Source of the DNA: Helicoverpa zea
Taxonomy: Eukaryota; Arthropoda; Insecta; Lepidoptera; Noctuidae
DNA length: 64,000 nt
Reading direction: 5' to 3'
Assembly (NCBI RefSeq): GCF_022581195.2
Contig: NC_061470.1
Span: forward strand, 8,680,001-8,744,000
In this document: positions 25,501-35,662 of the stretch, in pieces
Position numbering within the stretch: the first letter of the stretch is position 1
Layout: each line of letters opens with the position of its first letter
The notes under the pieces: model-generated
What the model saw: the letters and a program-made list of their open reading frames with translations, nothing else
What the model was told of the DNA's origin: nothing
Databases searched by the model: none
Translations under genes and position numbers: made by a program

Positions 25501-28500
25501 TCAGAATAATATGCAACCCTAACGAGTGCCAGGCCATGTTCTGGGACGAAGGTGCTCTCGGAGTGCAACTGGCCGAAAGGCTCATCGAACGTGGTGCAAG
25601 GAAACTGTACATTCAATCTAAAAACTTGACTCAATACGAACAATACAAAATTGGGTAAAATTACAATTTTAAATTTTTCCTTAAGTCAAGAAACTCGCAC
25701 TAAATTAGCTAAGGTGCCTAAATATACCCTCATGGCTTTATTTTTGCAGAACCTGGAAAAAACTTGGCGCCGATGTTATGGTATCGGAAAATAATATAAA
25801 TGGAAATACGCTTGTAAAGGATGCTTCCAGTATTGGAACTCTTGGAGGAATTTACGTGGCAATCACAAACGTATCTAATGATAAAGTTGCAGAACTGGGA
25901 CAGCTTATAAAATCAATAGATTCATCTGCAAGATCCATATGTCCTCACCTGCAGTAAGTAACCTTATCACGATTATAATCCATATTTCGGCGAGTTTGCC
26001 TTATGATAACAAACTGAAATTTGTTTTGCAGGTACTTCGCAATATTATCAGCTATTAAATCGCTGGGACAAGATATTTGTGTTGACAGAGCAAAATGTGG
26101 ATTTGCAGCGACACATTTAGACCTTTCGGAATTATACCAAGTAAGTTAATTTACATATTCGTAAAAAATCCTATTTTGATGTCATGGACCGAGACTTCTC
26201 TTGGTTTTTTTTGTACGGATATTCTGCACAGCTCTTGTCTGATTGAATATGGTTTTCGTTTAGAAAGGACATTGTTCCGGCTCCATACATGTTCTGCCTA
26301 AGAACCGTTCGAATGGAAAGTGACTTCTATAAACTCTTAAAATTATATGGAATCCTATGAAATAAGTTTTCACGAACGGACACTTCAGGAAACTAAAATA
26401 ATTACGAAAAAAGTTAATATTTTGAGGTTATAAATAAAAAATAACCAAGCTTGCGTGAAATATCAGAGTAGTATTATCAAACTACACTATACAAAAAATC
26501 AACAATACTATGTACAGCTCTATATGTTCTCTTCTAGATCTAGGAAAAGACTACTCTACTAGATACTAGGAAAAGAGATAGTAAATAGTCAAGTTTAAGA
26601 TAATTCTTTGACAATGATCATTTTATAAAGTTGCATTTTCTGTCTGTCCCTTTGAATGCTTTAGATCTTTAAAACTACGCAATGGATTTGGGTGCGATTT
26701 TTTTTAATAGATAGAGTAGGTCAAGAGGAAGGTTTACACCAAGGTTTTACATTGCCACCGTGCGAAGACGGGGCGTGTGACTAGTTTTCATAAATGCTTA
26801 GAATTTTTATGAAAAACAACTACCTTAACGCTTTTGCTTTCAACGTTACGTTTCTTAATATATAGTGAATCCACTTTGGATTTGTGATAAAACGCATAAG
26901 TTTCCAAAATGGAAGAGTTCCATTCACCACAATTCATAAAATATCGATATTATTACGATGGAGAATTATTTATTTAAATGATTGTTACTACTTTTATATT
27001 AGACAGTTCGTTTGTTGCCCGTGGTACTACCAATAGTACTACCAGTAGTACCACGGGCAAATTTTTCTTCCCGTAGTACTACCAAGCGGTCTGGTAGTAC
27101 CACGGGCAAGAAAAAACTACCCGTGGTACTACTGTCAATATTTTAGTTTTTTTTCAACCCTTTTGTTGTCACAGTTGATATTGACATCCTAGAAAGAGAA
27201 TTGAAATATATATTTTTTAATGTTGATATTTTTGGTACTGTTTCGTAAATAGGTCTGTTAGTTGTGAAATTTTTCATTGCTCAAAATCGACAAGAGTCAA
27301 AAACACTTAGTTTTTTTTTTTCTCAAATCAGAATTAATTATCTACTTACGTTTTTCGTTTTATTTATATTAAATAGATAAGTATTATATTAAGTAGGTAG
27401 TGTTATTCATTAAAATTATCGACCGCATTGAGTAGGTATTGATATGAACATGTAAGTTATGCTGTCCTAGTACTTTTTTTTGGTTCGGCCGTCTTCTGTA
27501 AATTAGATTTAAAACGTACTTTGTACGTTCAGCGCAGATAGTGTAGCTTCCTAACAGTGAAAGAATCATAGGGTTTGACGCATTAGGTGCACTTCTCAAA
27601 TTATACATCATGCTCAAATGGTGCACTTCGCAACTGGTGCTCTTCTCAAATAAATTTCTTTGTTATAATTTATTTTGGAGTAGGTGACTCTTTCTTACAT
27701 ATCTTTTTTTTGTTATTTTTGTATGACTTTTTATATTACTTTTAAATTTTTTCGATTTTTTAATTTTTAAAAATCATGAGCCTAAAATAAATATTTGTAT
27801 GGGATAAGGGCAGGAGGATGATGATGTATATAAAAATATTTGAAATAAGTTCGGACTTTGACTGTTTGCCTACTCGCTACAGCAGCGTAGCGAGTGTTTC
27901 AAAACTTAGAATCCTGAGCGATAGCGAAAGAATCAAAAGAGCACAAGGTGAAAAATCTTTGCACTCGAGTGCAACACGTAACTTTTTATCAATCACCGGA
28001 GTTAACCTACCAATCTCGGAATTTCGATGCAACTGCTCTCCCCGTGTACCAAGACAGCATAACTTACCTGAGTATTCCAATGTCCAGACGGAAATGCTGA
28101 CCAAGTACCAGGATAGCATAAAATACATCAAGTAAATCCCACGAGATCAAGGTATTCAATTCTAATTTGTGAAAAAAAAACTAAGTGTTTTTGACTCTTG
28201 TCGATTTTGAGCAATGAAAAATTTCACAACTACCAGATCTATTTACGAAATAGTACCAAAATATATCCACATTAAAAAAATATATATTTCAATTCTCTTT
28301 CTAGGATGTCAATATCAACTGTGACAACAAAAGGGTTGAAAAAAACCTAAAATATTGACAGTAGTACCACGGGTAGTTTTTTCTTGCCCGTGGTACTACC
28401 AGACCGTTTGGTAGTACTACGGGAAGAAAAATTTGCCCGTGGTACTACTGGTAGTACTATTGGTAGTACCACGGGCAACAAACGAGACAGTTACCTAGCT

Positions 28501-31500
28501 ATCTACATGCCATAAGGCGGGAATCGAACCCGCGGTCTATTACCAAGAAGGCACAGACCATACTAAAAATGTCATTACCACACAAAATAATTTAACAGTT
28601 AAAGTAAGGTTTACCAATAACAATGAAAGAGGTTTTCGAGGATGTGCAATAAAAACAATATTTATATTCAATTAAAGGTTTTTAATCATCAATATTTCTC
28701 AATAATATATCTAAGAACTGAGCTTTGGTATCTCGCCCAGCTTAAATACCAGATAATAGTCATTATGTGGGCACAACAGCCCACTGTTCTACGCCCAACG
28801 ATACAATTGCAACAGTATGCCTGATGGTAGGAGCTTCTTACAAAGTACACAATTGCGTCCAACAGTGCATTGCATCTTATTATGCTCGACTGCTTCAGAC
28901 CAACACGTCGTACATATAAGGTCATGAGCTTCAACCTGTAATAATAAATACAAAAAATCATTAGTAAATATCAAGTAACTTGCAATTGTGGCAATTGATT
29001 TGAAAACCGAGAAATTGTGTGCTTATGAAAACATAAGTAGGTAGTAACATTCTTATCAAAATTAGAAAAACACTTTCGTAGACCACTTACCATACGGGGA
29101 ACAGTCCATTGTTGTATGCAACGAAGTATATCTTCGTTTTCTAATACCAAAGAACCTCCAGCAGATCCACAATTTATACAATATACTATATTCTGCATCC
29201 ATTGTTGTAATTATAATATAACTAAATTCGATCACAGACAGAGCAATATCCGAAAATGCTAGTAAAATCCAGTTCTTTACACAAAGCCGAGTCTACCAAG
29301 TACGCAATCTAATCGGAGTCCGTAATCAAGCCAAAGTTGTTAGAATAAAACCATGAAACGCATAGAAAATCACAAAAGAAACGATAGTCGCAAAGGGGTC
29401 ACCAATTAAGGAGATGAATTTCACACGAAGATTTTGTGTCGACTTATTTATTTAAACGGGCGGCGCCCTATTTATATGTGTACGCCTGCGACAACGAAAA
29501 TCAGCTTTTGAAAATTTAAAATTTTGAATTTGACATTTGAACGTATTGTATTTTTCTTCATGACTATTGAAGGTTGCCAGTCGAAAAGGTTGTATGCGTT
29601 TCATGTCGCTACACAATCAAACCAATCAAACTGACTTCTAGCAAACTGACTGAAGTACACCAGTGTTGCCAATTACGAAAACTATAATCCTACTCGAATG
29701 CCAAGCTAGAAATTCGCGATTCGCTCAAAACCATCTTAAAACATTATACAGAATACTAGCTTTTTTCTAGCTAGTCAGTTTAGGTATTTAACCGTCAAAT
29801 CCGTAGCGGACCCCAATCGGGGTCTGAACATCAATGTCACCGTAAGCTCGGTTTAGACCCCAATTGGGGTCTGCGAATCAGTCATACACTTTCCTAATTA
29901 TTTACGCTCATATTTATTTTCTTTCCAATCAAACCACATTTGTGAGTACTAAATAAAATAACTAAATAAATTTAAATTATTATTACGCATTCAAACCTTT
30001 CATATTTAGCATCCCGTTAGAAATATACCTTTTTAAAATCCAATCGTAATTACCGGGAATTCTGATCGAACTCGCCATGTTTGTTTACATTATATAGTTG
30101 TTTTTTTAAATTTGAAGACGCATAGACAAGATGGCGACGGTGATAGAAGTTTTGCATCGAATGATCCGATTCGTTAAAATAAAGAATCGATTTGATAATT
30201 TTATATTATTTGATATTATAATATTACTAAATTGCACTTTTGTATACTTACCATAATCTGAAAATAAATTAGGAAAAGTAAAATGACTTAATTTATTTTG
30301 AAAAAAATGCTAGAAAATCAGTGGTAGAAAATACGTTGTAGCCGGAATAAAAAAAATCTTCGGTTTTTAGGGTTTCTGAAGACGGCAAATGAAGACTTAT
30401 TCTTCGGGTGTTTTATGTGCAGGATTCCTGTAGATCTGCCAAACTTAATGGCGATTCGTTACTTCCAACTTTTTAACTGAGCGGCAAAGCTATTTGACGA
30501 GAGCCGTAGTTAGGTGTAGTTATCGCAAAATTTTATGACGATTTTATTGTTTGAAGGGGCAAATAGTTCGCTGTTCATCGAAAGCTGGTCCAAGATGGAA
30601 AGATGGCCGCCGCCGACTTATTTTTAACCGACTTCCCAAAAAGCGGAGGTTCTCAATTCGACCGTTTTTTTTTGTATGTTTGTTACGCGATTACTCAGCC
30701 ATTTATTTATCGATTTTGATGATTCTTTTTTTGTTTGATAGCGTGTACTTCCGAGGTGGTCCCATTATCATTAGGTCAGGATCTGATGATGGAACCTTGA
30801 GAAATCGAGGGCGACTTTCGAAAGTTGCAGAAATACATAGGTTGAAATCTTATCACTCAGGTGTTTGCCTGGTAGCACTATTCAACAGTGAAGGCTTTGA
30901 GCTGACCTGATGATGGAGACCAGTGAAGGTCGAGGGAACTCGACAACTGAATATTTAAACTTTCTCGTGTTAGTGCTTATATTATTCGTATTTACGAGGC
31001 CTCTGCAACAGTGAAGGAGATGGAGACGAGAGAAGTACGGTTGTCGAGTTCCCTCGACCTTCTCTGGTCTCCATCATCAGGTCAGCTCCAAACCTTTACT
31101 GTCTCATAGTGTTATCAGATATACATCTAAGTGTCAAGTTATAACCTTATCTATGCTTACAATTTTCGAGAGCTGCCCTCGATTTCTCAAGGTTTCCGTC
31201 ATCAGATCCTGGACCTAATAACAAATATGGGGAATATACCCTTTCGACCAAAAACAAACATCCAAATTGAGAACCACCTCCTTTTTGGGATTCGGTTAAA
31301 AATATTTGGTGACTTTAAAATCAATCAATTATTATGTCTCTAACCGACCACGGGACTACAGAGTCCCGGATTTTTGGAAGGCGAACGTGGGGCCGAAGCC
31401 AACACGCTGAAGCCCTTTTGAGACAACTTTAATGAAATGGTGACACAAAACCGACGATTATCCCTGTATACACTATAGAAATGTACCCAAGGACAATGCC

Positions 31501-34500
31501 CGGTTCTGTGCTAAACTATTGCTAACTATGGATGAAAACTACTTGGGCTATTGTGATGGGATGCTAGTGGACTAGGAATGGGGAAACTACGGGAACTATG
31601 GCACCTGCCGATAACAATGTAATAAATACACGTAAAAATGGCAGGTGGAGACTCGCCAACTCACTTACTGGGTCCCCGGGAATCAGTCGCTAAATCGCAA
31701 CAAGAGGGCAACAGGTACATGAGCGGCTGAAGGGTGAGGATACCTCGGCGGACTTTAAACGCAGATCACGCGCTCCCTGTGGGTCCAGCATCACCGGCCC
31801 ACTCGCCACTTACCACGAGGCACCTACCCTCCGAGCGGGCTGCTAACCCTACTCTAGCGACTCCACTCTGACCGGCCGGTGAAGGCAAGCCAAGAGGCGG
31901 GAGACCTCTCCCCCGTCATGCTTCACTCCGGCAAGCCGGAGATGGGGGACAGTATACTCTCCCTGGAGCACTCGGATATATAGCCCCGCGGGGTCGCTAC
32001 TCCCCGTCATCCGCCTCAGATGCCCTGCGGGGCAAATCAATCAATTATTATTATTGTTTCTCATCATCAAATAAGTACATACCTTTGGTAGTTACAAATT
32101 GCATTATATTTCAGAACACCCGCATACCCTCCGCCGAAACAAAAATGTTAGAATTGTTGAGAAATAATATAAGAATAAATTAAAATTCCGTAATAGGTAA
32201 TAAAAATTCAATTAAAGTTAAAAATTATTACGAATGACGCAACACCAAAATAAATAATACATATAAAAATTTAATGCTAAAAACTTAAATATCTTTTTTC
32301 TTAACCACAAAAACAAATTGAACGTATAATTTAAAATTAATAAATAAAATTGAAATAAGTTGCTATTAAAAAATAGGTATATATAAAATTGGTATTCGAT
32401 TATTTAATTTCCGATTTAGGTATCGAATGCACACCGTTGATTGAAAAAAAAAAATACTCCATTCCAAACTCTACTTGTCTGTGACTTGACTGATCTTGTA
32501 AATTGTTCATTTTTATTGTGTATTTTATGTGCTGATTTTTTAGTTATTGAACATAAATAAGTGCACGAAATGTATTGCAACGGATTGAAAATGTTATAAA
32601 TATGACGTTTGTGTTGTGTTTGAGAAAGTGATGCGATTACTTATTGGTAAGTTTTCACCAAATTTGAAATGCCTAACTTTTCGATAGACTTAAAAACACC
32701 GTAATTATTATCTTTTTCTGAATTAACTGACCCCATTTGACCTTTGCACGTTGTTTTCAAATAAGTGAGCTCTAAAGTTATAGTTAAAATACTTCTGATC
32801 AGGCATTACGGACTTAGAATTCATGTGTTGAAAGTTAGTACAAATTTTTGACTTCCATGTCGCGATTCAAAATATCCCGCCGAATCAACGGTAAAGTCAT
32901 ATGTCAAAATCTTGTCGAGCAGAGGGGTTAAATGAATAAAGTGTTACCAACTAATTTTAATAACCGACTTCGGAAAGTAGGTTCTCAATTCGATCCGTAT
33001 TTACCGAAATCCCGAAAACTTCCGAAACTGGTAGCACTGGCTGACGGAAACATTTTATAAGGCATCAATAATTGTGACCCTACTTTTTATTTGGAATTTA
33101 TTTATTTGAAGTGTCCGTGGAATACTAAAATATGTTTCAAACAATATAAAAATAAATAAAAATTATAGTATAATTTATATTCACATCGGTTCTTAGGCCA
33201 AAATTGAACAATGTCCTTTAATGCATTTGTGTATATTTAAGGCGCAAAGTAAGGCAAGCTCTCACGACGTGGTGGATGTGGCGGAGCGCGCGCTGCGCAG
33301 CCCGTCGCCGGTAGTGGCCGCGGTACCTGTACCCGTCAATGAGCCCTCACTACTCCAGCAGCTCATTGCACTTTCAAGTAATTATATACACATAATAATT
33401 ATATGTCGTTACACTAAACATGCTTATATTTTCTTTCTATCAATCAAGTCAATTACTGACTTAAACTTAAACGAAACGAATTTTAACAACACTTACTCTA
33501 TACTATCTACCATGCATACATAACTTGTTTCAAACAAAGTATTTTTTTATATCATACAATACCTACATACGTCACACTATATATATTACTTAAAACTACT
33601 ATGTTATTAATTTTACTGATACTTATTTAAATTATCGTTTAATTACAGAAATACAAATCCCACAAAACGTGGATCCGGAAGCAACATTGAAAGATTTAGG
33701 ACTTGTCGATGAAAGCATACCCTTAATCTGCTCCTTCTTGGATGTCGTTTATAATGTATCCTTGGATGAAGACTCAATACCAGATTTAACTCTAAAGGGG
33801 TAAGGTTTTATAGATTATGTTTTTATTATTCATGCTAGCTACCTACATATATTTTAAACATCAATCTAACTGTAACCTTTTTTATTAGAATACAAGAACT
33901 GGTGGAGACTGCAACTGATATTGTTCCTGAAAATGTAAATGGGCTAGCTACATTCTTTTCTAAGGTGTCGGCAGATGAACTCATCGCAACTACTGAGTTA
34001 TTCGCTGTACCTACTCTAAACAAGGACATTACTTTGGTAAGTGGATAGAATTAGGTAACAGAGTGTAATCAGACTGAACTAAAATAAATTATTAAAAATA
34101 TGGTTTCCAAAGGTTATACTATAAGAATGCTATTTCTCTAACCCACAGTCAGAGGACGAGTTTGATGTGAATAAGAGATACCTGTGCATAGTGCCGGGCA
34201 TGGAGGGGCATTACGAACGATTCCAAGTGCTGTGCGAACGCCTCAAGCTGCCCGCCTTTGTGCTTCAGCCAGGATACGATCGCCCACGAGAAACTATAAG
34301 AGAGACCGCAGAAAGATACGCCAAGGTAAAGATATACCGGAGTCTCTATAAAAGTAATTTCTTTAATGTATAAGCCAACGGCAATTACAATTTTCTTTTT
34401 TTATTGCCAGATTCTTTTGAAGAAAACTGGAATACAAAATAACTTCTACTTACTGGGATACGAAATAGGAGTGCTGGTAGCTCTTGAACTGACCGCAATA

Positions 34501-35155
34501 CTAGAAGACCACGGTAACTACAACTCTTGTGTTTTCTTTATTTCTATTTCAATAAATGAAGCGGACTTAGGAACATATGGTTTCATTCATTTCAGGTTTA
34601 ACGGGCACAGTGTTTTGCCTCGGATGTGCGCCAGAAGAGTTCCAGGCAACTCTCGAAGAACAATTGAGTAGTTTTAAGACTGAAGAACAACTTCAAGATG
34701 CCATAATTAGACACATGAGTAAGTTGATTACTGACGGAGATGTACCGGCTCTGGACGACATTCTTAGCGAAACTGCTACTTGGTCCGAGAAAGTGGCCGT
34801 GTGTACCCGAAGTTTACTGGGGCGTATGCAGCATTCCGTACAGTACGCGCAAGCGCAAATAGAGTCGGCGCTGGGCAACATATCGCGTGGGCGTGCTTAC
34901 GTGGCGCCCGTGCGTGCGCTGCGCTCGCAGCTGGTTCTGCTCCGTGCGGCGAACTGCAAGCCCGCCGCGCGCGCGCTGCAGCAGCACTCGCAGCGCCCCG
35001 ACGCCGTGCACCAGCTCCGCACACCTCTCTCCTACGTCTCCAATGACATGGAATGTCCTGCCATCATCAACCGTTATCTCGACGATGAGATTAAAACTGA
35101 ATTTGAAATGAAGAACCTATGCGAAGCTTACAGCTTATACAAAGATTTATTCTAG
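16332..35155 (+). CDS. Gene B: complete FAS-like multidomain protein, 2067 residues, catalytically degenerate
   Basis: Exons: 16332-16496, 17080-17272, 17502-17622, 17785-17988, 18482-18601, 18676-18860, 19080-19222, 19333-19536, 19621-19807, 19898-20060, 20167-20336, 20603-20754, 20842-21025, 21108-21256, 21436-21620, 21858-21977, 22059-22168, 22313-22503, 22626-22774, 23007-23261, 23344-23440, 23520-23654, 23757-23857, 24071-24221, 24388-24565, 24643-24755, 24952-25119, 25221-25393, 25505-25654, 25750-25953, 26032-26140, 33242-33377, 33649-33799, 33889-34036, 34149-34325, 34411-34513, 34596-35155. The sum is 6204 nt and every junction keeps frame. Domain order: KS, MAT, DH, ER, KR remnant, ACP-like, TE. 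It is about 350-400 residues shorter than a usual animal FAS because the pseudo-methyltransferase segment and the KR C-terminus are missing. The ATG follows an acceptor at about 16311. Most catalytic residues are changed, so the ancestral palmitate synthesis is improbable; the present function is unknown. Confidence 0.93.
19621..21620 (+). other. Gene B malonyl/acetyl transferase (MAT) domain, active-site residues retained
   Basis: Residues about 450-840. GMGSQWVGMG near the start, then GHSVGE with nucleophile Ser (20608-20610), AYGRG with the arginine expected to bind malonyl carboxylate, and YHSRYI with the catalytic His (21001-21003). This is the one transferase site whose Ser, Arg and His all survive. 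Confidence 0.85.
20362..20500 (+). repeat. Lepidopteran repeat fragment in gene B intron 11
   Basis: Contains CTACTGGACCGATTTTAAAT and TATTTTATCCCGGTGCGGGC, a stock phrase of abundant lepidopteran elements (Helitron or non-LTR derived). Noncoding. Confidence 0.5.
21858..23440 (+). other. Gene B dehydratase (DH) domain; pseudo-methyltransferase absent
   Basis: Residues about 842-1149. YLQGHVV keeps the DH histidine (22156-22158) and NWVTFLDGLLQ keeps the acidic residue of the second half. The FPATGYL consensus is FAAALVD. After CGGVELQNIQYRD the next exon is already in the ER: the introns there (23262-23343 and 23441-23519) are about 80 nt, so the roughly 218 residues present in gene C (exons 21-22) are truly missing. 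Confidence 0.8.
23520..25393 (+). other. Gene B enoyl reductase (ER) domain
   Basis: Residues about 1150-1488. VHYAGLSTSDV, LEDAATVPLAYA and the nucleotide-binding HGGAGSFGQAI are recognisable, as are VFTTVSD followed by lysines and NSRDHSF with the Asp of the proposed ER catalytic pair. NADPH binding is plausible. The last exon (25221-25393) is very GC-rich and nearly identical to those of C and D. Confidence 0.8.
25505..26140 (+). other. Gene B ketoreductase (KR) remnant, inactive and truncated
   Basis: Residues about 1489-1643. The GGLGGFG cofactor loop is replaced by DEGALGV, though AERLIERGARKLYI still aligns. Near the end KCGFAATHL stands where NYGFANSAM is expected, so Tyr and Asn are lost. 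The usual 60-odd C-terminal residues (IQWGAIGDVG region) are absent here and also in C and D. Confidence 0.75.
27009..28484. mobile_element. 1476-bp foldback element, 8-bp target duplication (hAT-type)
   Basis: Flanked by AGACAGTT at 27001-27008 and 28485-28492. The ends, CGTTTGTTGCCCGTGGTACT, begin inverted arms of about 315 bp that differ at only a handful of positions. Each arm holds several alternating copies of GTAGTACCACGGGCA and its complement, so it folds internally too. The core (about 27330-28165) has only short ORFs, with no recognisable transposase. The 8-bp duplication points to hAT or a related superfamily; it is non-autonomous. Confidence 0.88.
28500..28570 (-). repeat. tRNA-like B-box fragment
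   Basis: On the minus strand CGCGGGTTCGATTCCCGCC carries an RNA polymerase III B box (28520-28530). No clear A box or cloverleaf is seen, so this is probably a remnant of a tRNA-derived SINE rather than a tRNA gene. Confidence 0.4.
28789..29198 (-). CDS. Small two-exon gene, 84 residues, paired-cysteine protein
   Basis: Exon 1 29198-29091 (36 codons, ends CCCCGTATG before GTAAGT); exon 2 28935-28789 (after TTATTACAG, ends in TAG). The product has CINC near the N-terminus, CTTC in the middle and CVLC near the end, with LRCIQQW and PRMVEAHDLI between them. This spacing resembles small zinc-binding modules such as ZAD-like domains found in insect C2H2 proteins, but I cannot name the family. It lies antisense in intron 31 of gene B. 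Clean splice sites and a frame open across the junction favour a real or recently real gene; it could also be cargo of a repeat. Confidence 0.5.
29809..29871. repeat. Paired 16-bp palindromes GACCCCAATTGGGGTC
   Basis: GACCCCAATCGGGGTC at 29809-29824 (one mismatched pair) and the perfect palindrome GACCCCAATTGGGGTC at 29856-29871. Role unknown. Confidence 0.7.
30624..31308. repeat. Inverted-arm repeat (AACCGACTTCC ... GGGATTCGGTT)
   Basis: The left arm, from TTTTTAACCGACTTCCCAAA, and the right arm, ending GGGATTCGGTTAAAAA, are imperfect reverse complements for roughly 300 bp. They share GAGAAATCGAGGGC, GGTCGAGGGAACTCGACAAC and GGTCAGGATCTGATGATGG. A related inverted pair is in gene C intron 11 (44470-45590), and a solo end lies near 32961. 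Noncoding foldback-type repeat. Confidence 0.7.
31336..32033 (-). mobile_element. 5'-truncated non-LTR retroelement with 18-bp target duplication
   Basis: Bracketed by AAATCAATCAATTATTAT at 31318-31335 and 32034-32051. The 698-bp interior is sharply GC-richer than its surroundings and carries CCCGTCATGCTTCACTCCGG and GCGGCTGAAGGGTGAGGA, phrases I recognise as an abundant lepidopteran repeat. A long target duplication indicates target-primed reverse transcription. A 3' end at the left (minus orientation) is inferred from the intact GGGACTCTGTAGTCCCG terminus. Confidence 0.65.
32955..33010 (+). repeat. Solo end of the AACCGACTTC repeat
   Basis: TAACCGACTTCGGAAAGTAG followed by GTTCTCAATTCGATCCG matches the end of the inverted-arm repeat at 30624. 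Confidence 0.55.
33242..33799 (+). other. Gene B ACP-like domain without the phosphopantetheine Ser
   Basis: After a linker, the segment TLKDLGLVDESIPLICSF aligns without gaps to the animal ACP around LGLDSLMGVE up to LTLKGIQEL. The serine position is Asp (33708-33710). A serine two residues later lies outside the normal motif. Carrier function is not expected. Confidence 0.7.
34149..35155 (+). other. Gene B thioesterase (TE)-like domain, nucleophile Ser replaced by Glu
   Basis: Residues about 1789-2067. YLCIVPGMEGHYERF and LLGYEIGVLVALE match the TE fold, but the GYSFG nucleophile elbow is GYEIG (Glu at 34462-34464). The C-terminal catalytic histidine region (EGNHxTF in FAS) is RTPLSYV. An alpha/beta-hydrolase fold without hydrolase activity is likely. 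Confidence 0.82.
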
Positions 35156-35662
35156 ATCCGAAAATTCATGGTCCGAAAATTCGTGGTCCGAAAATTAACT
35201 AAATAAATTATTATCCGTACTATTTAAATTGTAGATTTTATTTTAACCTCATCACATTTCATTGTTGTTGTTGTTATTCCTCTTTATTTTTTATTGCACA
35301 CTTAATAATTGAAACACAAGAAAATACACAAGTTTACGTACTACAACGGCGAGCTTAACCCAGAATTAACATAACCTTCTTTCCTGGATATTCTGAAAAG
35401 CTGTTTCTATTGATTATTATGGTTGTGTGTGGAAGAGAGATCTTGTTTAAGCAGATGGTTAAATAAATATAGATAAACGGGTATGTAAGTAGGTACATAC
35501 ACAACATCTCATTCATCATTCTTTCTGCCTTGTTCCCGAGTTATATATTGACAAAAAACAGACTAAATTACTTTACTAAGAAAATACCTCCAAAAACACT
35601 GATACTAAAATTAATAAACTTATACTTTACCCTTTAAAGTTTTTTAGTTTTTAAGTTAAAAC
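35156..35662. other. Convergent 3' flanks of genes B and C
   Basis: 507 bp between the stop codons. Immediately after gene B's stop come three units of GGTCCGAAAATTC type (35157-35197). No gene is seen. Possible minus-strand poly(A) signals for gene C (TTTATT on the plus strand, 35283-35288) would make the two 3' UTRs overlap. Confidence 0.6.
35202..35207 (+). promoter_or_regulatory. Poly(A) signal of gene B
   Basis: AATAAA 47 nt after the TAG stop codon. Confidence 0.6.

Larger units (their letters stand above)
26141..33241 (+). other. 7.1-kb intron 31 of gene B, repeat-filled
   Basis: Strong donor CAAGTAAGT at 26141 and acceptor TTTAAG before 33242. No FAS exon is missing here: genes C and D have the same KR-to-linker junction across short introns. 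It holds a Helitron-like fragment (26630-26785), the foldback element, a small antisense gene, an inverted-arm repeat and a truncated retroelement. Other stretches (29200-30600, 32050-33240) show no gene. The next largest introns of this gene are under about 0.6 kb. Confidence 0.85.

Noticed and set aside
27818..28135. 105-codon frame in the core of the foldback element
   Set aside because: A similar-length frame lies opposite and there is no transposase motif; probably chance.
26141..33241. Splitting gene B into a KS-to-KR gene and a separate ACP-TE gene at the 7.1-k intron
   Set aside because: Phase and domain junction match C and D, where the same exons are joined by short introns, and no start or promoter precedes 33242.
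34776..35046. Overlapping open frames on both strands in GC-rich TE exons (also 35856-36306, 53764-54210, 42593-42868, 59880-60214, 24020-24243)
   Set aside because: Shadow frames created by high GC in real exons; low-complexity Ala/Arg products with no domain signal.
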